53,462 nucleotides of DNA. It comes from an uncultured Rikenellaceae bacterium. GTDB lineage: Bacteria; Bacteroidota; Bacteroidia; Bacteroidales; Rikenellaceae. The position numbers and the translations under genes were made by a program. This document shows positions 50,734 to 53,462 of the stretch, one piece after another. Location: contig CAJURV010000006.1 of NCBI GenBank assembly GCA_910588925.1, positions 1-53,462 of the forward strand. Reading direction: 5' to 3'. Under the pieces are notes generated by a model that saw only the letters and a list, made by a program, of their open reading frames with translations, ran no database searches and had not been told where the DNA came from. Position 1 is the stretch's first letter; each line of letters opens with the position of its first letter.

Positions 50734-50769
50734 AAAAAGGCCGCAACGTTCTATAGTCGCGGCCTTTTT
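50734..50769. terminator. Bidirectional terminator between sigma factor and head-GIN genes
   Basis: AAAAAGGCCGC pairs with GCGGCCTTTTT around a 14-nt loop. It serves both convergent genes, with a T-run on each strand. Confidence 0.9.
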
Positions 50770-50787
50770 CATAATATGATCCACTCG

Positions 50788-51717
50788 CTATCTGGCAGAG
50801 TGTTGCGATACTCTGCCGCCTGACGCCACATTGTTACCTACAATGGCAGGGATGCCGTAATAGGTGAACACCGCGGCGCTCGATACCGATATATCCAAAG
50901 TGTCTTTCACCGACAACGTACTGCCGGAACCGCTCGCAAGGACGACCTTAGCCTTACCGGCCTCCAACGACTCGCAACTTATCCTCGAACCGCTAGCCCC
51001 GTTAATTGTGCATTCTTCGGCCGTTCCCGACGAAATGCTTATGCGAGACGAGCTGCTTGCCACCATCTCCACATAACGGGATACAAGTTTTTCGATACTT
51101 GCCGACGATCCGCTCGCTATGTTTATCTGCAGGCGATCGCTATTTACATCACCCGAGCGAAATCTGCCCGCCGACGAAACAACCACATCCGTACGGGAGG
51201 CATCCACATTACCGACCTCGGCCGCAGCGCCGCTGGCCACATTAAATTTCACGATATTAGCCCTCACGTCAGAGGCCTTGACCGAAGAGCCGCTGCTCAC
51301 CGTCAAAGAGAAGTCGTTCTCGTCCACATCCGTATTGATGCACACCCGGCTACCGCTGGACGACTTCACGGCGGTTATGCGTTCCGCCACCACGTGCGCT
51401 ACCAGATGCAGAGTGCCACGCTTACGCAAACGGCTGAGCTCGTTCTGAGCATCGCTACGAAAATATAGTGTAACGATGCCGTTACGGTTCTCGAATATCA
51501 GATACTTCTCCAACTCCTCGTTGACCTCAACAATAGCCGATGTAGCTGTTCCCTGCGACAATTCTACCTTGAATCCGCTGGCAACGCTCACACCCGACAA
51601 GGCATCGCCCTGATAACGGGTAAGCCTTACGGCCCTAGTCTGTGCGAAAAGGTCTGCCGACCACATCAGCGCCGTCATGGCGACGACCGCTGTCAACAAT
51701 GATTTAAATCTCCCCAT
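50788..51717 (-). CDS. Secreted head-GIN (DUF2807) domain protein
   Basis: The protein has 309 aa. A signal peptide ends near SADLFAQ. The rest is a beta-helix-like DUF2807/GIN domain with regularly spaced small-residue repeats (SSSGSRVCINTDV, ASGSSASIEKL, SSGTAEECTINGASGSRISC), opening with LSGVSVASGFKVELSQG. Such proteins are periplasmic or surface proteins of unknown function in Bacteroidota and often lie near sigma factor or regulatory genes. Here the ECF gene is the convergent neighbour. The promoter is at 51808-51840. Confidence 0.9.
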   Translation of the reverse strand: MGRFKSLLTAVVAMTALMWSADLFAQTRAVRLTRYQGDALSGVSVASGFKVELSQGTATSAIVEVNEELEKYLIFENRNGIVTLYFRSDAQNELSRLRKRGTLHLVAHVVAERITAVKSSSGSRVCINTDVDENDFSLTVSSGSSVKASDVRANIVKFNVASGAAAEVGNVDASRTDVVVSSAGRFRSGDVNSDRLQINIASGSSASIEKLVSRYVEMVASSSSRISISSGTAEECTINGASGSRISCESLEAGKAKVVLASGSGSTLSVKDTLDISVSSAAVFTYYGIPAIVGNNVASGGRVSQHSAR

Positions 51718-51807
51718 AGTATTTTAGTTTTTATTCATCCGGCCGATCGCTCCGAATCGGGGACAGCCTCTTGTCAGTTTGTTTTACGTTAAACGTATCG
51801 GGGCGGT

Positions 51808-51840
51808 TAAAGTTACAAACTATACCTGTATTTATACAAA
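51808..51840 (-). promoter_or_regulatory. Promoter of the head-GIN gene
   Basis: On the minus strand, TTTG (complement of 51837-51840) and TAACTTTA (complement of 51808-51815) are 21 nt apart. The leader is about 85 nt. It is adjacent to the divergent pdxA -7 box. Confidence 0.65.
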
Positions 51841-51847
51841 AAAAGAT

Positions 51848-51855
51848 TAATTTTG
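51848..51855 (+). promoter_or_regulatory. -7 box of the pdxA promoter
   Basis: TAATTTTG matches TAnnTTTG. The -33 region overlaps that of the divergent head-GIN promoter and has no exact TTTG on this strand. The leader to the ATG at 52004 is about 145 nt. Confidence 0.5.
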
Positions 51856-52003
51856 TCTTTCGGGAAGGCATTCACGAGCGGTTTTGTCGCACGCTGCCAT
51901 CATATTCAGAAACGACAATTCTAACAATACGGAGCACCAGACCTATGGGGTTGCGACAAAACCAAACCGCCCGAAAACGCTACCTACCCTAAACGATACA
52001 GAA

Positions 52004-53092
52004 ATGACAGACAGGAAACTTAAAATAGGCATCACGCACGGCGATATCAACGGCATCAGCTACGAGATAATGATAAAGGCGCTCGCAGACACGCGCATGT
52101 GCGAGTTATGCACCCCCATAGTCTACGGGAGCAACAAGGTGGCGGGCTTTTACAAACGCGACATGCCCGAATATTCGTCGTTCAGCTTCAACGTGATCGG
52201 ATCGGCACAAGAGGCTTCGCCAAAGCATCCCAACATTATCAACTGCATAGACGACAACGTCCGCATAGAGGTCGGCAAATCTACCCAACTGGCAGGACAA
52301 TACGCCGTGGCCGCCCTCAACGCGGCTATGAAAGACCTCGCATCGGGAGCCATCGACGCCGTGGTTACATGCCCTATCAACAAAGCCAACGTACAGAGCG
52401 ACCAGTTCGACTTTGTCGGACACACCGAATATTTCGCGTCCAATTTCGGAGGAAAGACTCCGTTAATGTTCATGGTGAGTGACATATTGAAGATAGGTTT
52501 GGTTACGATACACGAACCGTTGGTCAAGGTCACCGCACGGATCACTCCTGAAAACATTCTCGAAAAGATACGCATGATGCACCGTTCGCTCATACGCGAC
52601 TTCTCGATACGATCGCCTCGCATAGCCGTGCTCAGCCTCAATCCCCATGCCGGAGACTGCGGCCTGCTCGGACGCGAAGAGGAGGAGATAATAGCACCGG
52701 CTATAAAGAGTGCCGGTTTCGAAGGCATATCGGCATACGGACCTTACGGCGCAGACGGATTCTTCGCGCACGGCAGCTACACTAAATTCGACGGCGTACT
52801 GGCCATGTATCACGACCAAGGGCTCATTCCGTTCAAAATACTCAGCGGCGAAGAGGGTGTCAACTACACCGCCGGGCTCGACATCGTGCGCACCAGCCCC
52901 GACCACGGCGTAGCCTACGACATAGCCGGCAAAAACATAGCCGACGAGACCTCCCTCCGCACAGCCATCTACCGCGCCATAGACATATGCCGCAACAGAA
53001 ACATCTTCGCAGAGATAAGCGCCAACCCGCTGAAAACCGCATCCAAAGAGCACTGGGGCGCCGACGAATCCGTCCCCATGGACCAACAGTAA
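52004..53092 (+). CDS. pdxA: 4-hydroxythreonine-4-phosphate dehydrogenase
   Basis: The protein has 362 aa from the ATG at 52004. The frame extends 40 codons upstream, but that part lacks family similarity and the ATG gives the typical MTDRKLKIGITHGDINGISY start. PdxA oxidises 4-phosphohydroxythreonine in DXP-dependent pyridoxal phosphate synthesis. Divalent-metal histidines lie in FVGHTEYFA, SLNPHAGDCGLLGREE and AMYHDQGLIPFK. Substrate-contact segments are VVTCPINKANVQ and TSPDHGVAYDIAGK. It is monocistronic and ends at a terminator. Confidence 0.95.
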   Translation: MTDRKLKIGITHGDINGISYEIMIKALADTRMCELCTPIVYGSNKVAGFYKRDMPEYSSFSFNVIGSAQEASPKHPNIINCIDDNVRIEVGKSTQLAGQYAVAALNAAMKDLASGAIDAVVTCPINKANVQSDQFDFVGHTEYFASNFGGKTPLMFMVSDILKIGLVTIHEPLVKVTARITPENILEKIRMMHRSLIRDFSIRSPRIAVLSLNPHAGDCGLLGREEEEIIAPAIKSAGFEGISAYGPYGADGFFAHGSYTKFDGVLAMYHDQGLIPFKILSGEEGVNYTAGLDIVRTSPDHGVAYDIAGKNIADETSLRTAIYRAIDICRNRNIFAEISANPLKTASKEHWGADESVPMDQQ

Positions 53093-53141
53093 CACAACAA
53101 AAAGATCCTATTACATTCCTTTAACGGAACGGACAAGACAT

Positions 53142-53164
53142 GGGCGGTTTATCCGCCCTTTTTT
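53142..53164 (+). terminator. Terminator of pdxA
   Basis: GGGCGG (53142-53147) pairs with CCGCCC (53153-53158) around TTTAT, followed by six T residues. Confidence 0.9.
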
Positions 53165-53230
53165 ATAATCTCTATTCTGTATATACGAATAGACTCTATC
53201 GGAATTTCAGCCATGTAATTTAAGCGGCCG

Positions 53231-53441
53231 GCGAGACGATAAACTCACTACCAAACGTACGGAAGATATGCGGATTAACCGCCGGATGTCTCGCTCCGTG
53301 TCAGGAGCGAGGCAGAAACTTGCGCTTCGTTAGAAGTGCAAGAAATCGGACACAATTCCGCTCGCGAGACGATAAGATGCTACAAGGCGCACTGAAAATA
53401 TGCGCATTAGCTGAAACTATACATGCGGCACGGAGTGCCGC
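53231..53441. repeat. Hairpin-rich intergenic stretch with a diverged ~133-bp duplication
   Basis: GCGAGACGATAA occurs at 53231-53242 and 53364-53375. Further along both copies a related segment appears (GAAGATATGCGGATTA near 53262 and GAAAATATGCGCATTA near 53394). Three hairpins are included: CTCGCTCC/GGAGCGAG (53290-53311), CTTGCGCTTC/GAAGTGCAAG (53319-53342) and GCGGCAC/GTGCCGC (53425-53441). No ORF or known RNA gene is recognised from 53165 to the end. Confidence 0.6.
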
Positions 53442-53462
53442 TCCGCAATAACCGCAACGGAT

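Noticed and set aside
51884..52003. Upstream 40-codon extension of pdxA
   Set aside because: It lies directly after the -7 box, its sequence is not PdxA-like, and the ATG at 52004 gives the usual N-terminus.

Overview
The window is a chromosomal piece from a member of the Bacteroidales (phylum Bacteroidota). The evidence is a Bacteroides-type tra operon, promoters of the Bacteroidota form (TTTG about 18-21 nt upstream of TAnnTTTG), a type III glutamine synthetase, a DUF4270 lipoprotein beside a short GT5 'glycogen synthase', a TopA with C-terminal repeats and no zinc fingers, and a DAP dehydrogenase. The family or genus cannot be fixed from what is visible. Ordinary chromosomal genes use ATA very often for isoleucine. 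rplS, the bacterioferritin gene and the tra genes mostly use ATC.

Region 1 (1-7.8 kb) is a broken conjugative transposon: the tail of a DUF3408-like gene, a DUF4122-like gene, an AT-rich AAA/DUF4143 ATPase on the opposite strand, then traE, traF, traG, an unknown gene, traI and a traJ cut to about half length. traJ runs into a copy of a chromosomal palindromic repeat. No integrase, relaxase or coupling protein is visible here.

Region 2 (8-22 kb) is almost all on the minus strand: a coiled-coil lipoprotein, topA, a DUF4270 lipoprotein, a GT5-domain protein, a FadL-like outer-membrane protein with a strange Trp/Tyr/Gly-rich lipoprotein, polA, queD, ispF and ddh.

Region 3 (22-34 kb) holds a periplasmic TPR protein coupled to a GNAT gene, a second small GNAT, a bacterioferritin whose 3' end lies in a 48-bp perfect palindrome, an acyl-ACP thioesterase, glyA, lrgAB, glnN and a PurF-like amidotransferase.

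Region 4 (34-40 kb) is a metal-homeostasis cluster: a Zn/Cd-type P1B ATPase, a Fur-family regulator, CopA and a CopZ-like chaperone. Palindromes and phased direct repeats sit in front of the first gene. rplS follows, with a structured leader.

Region 5 (40.5-53.5 kb) carries an arginase-family ureohydrolase, a large dynamin-like GTPase between two oppositely oriented repeat arrays, an ATP-grasp ligase, the metY-metX-hom methionine operon behind a roughly 310-nt structured leader, an ECF-type sigma factor, a head-GIN (DUF2807) protein and pdxA. The end of the window is a hairpin-rich intergenic stretch.

The most distinctive non-coding feature is a family of palindromic repeats with units of about 73 bp. 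It occurs at six loci or more (7.78, 25.89, 39.44, 41.69, 44.70 and 50.03 kb) in both orientations, singly or in tandem, and one copy marks the breakpoint of the conjugative element.
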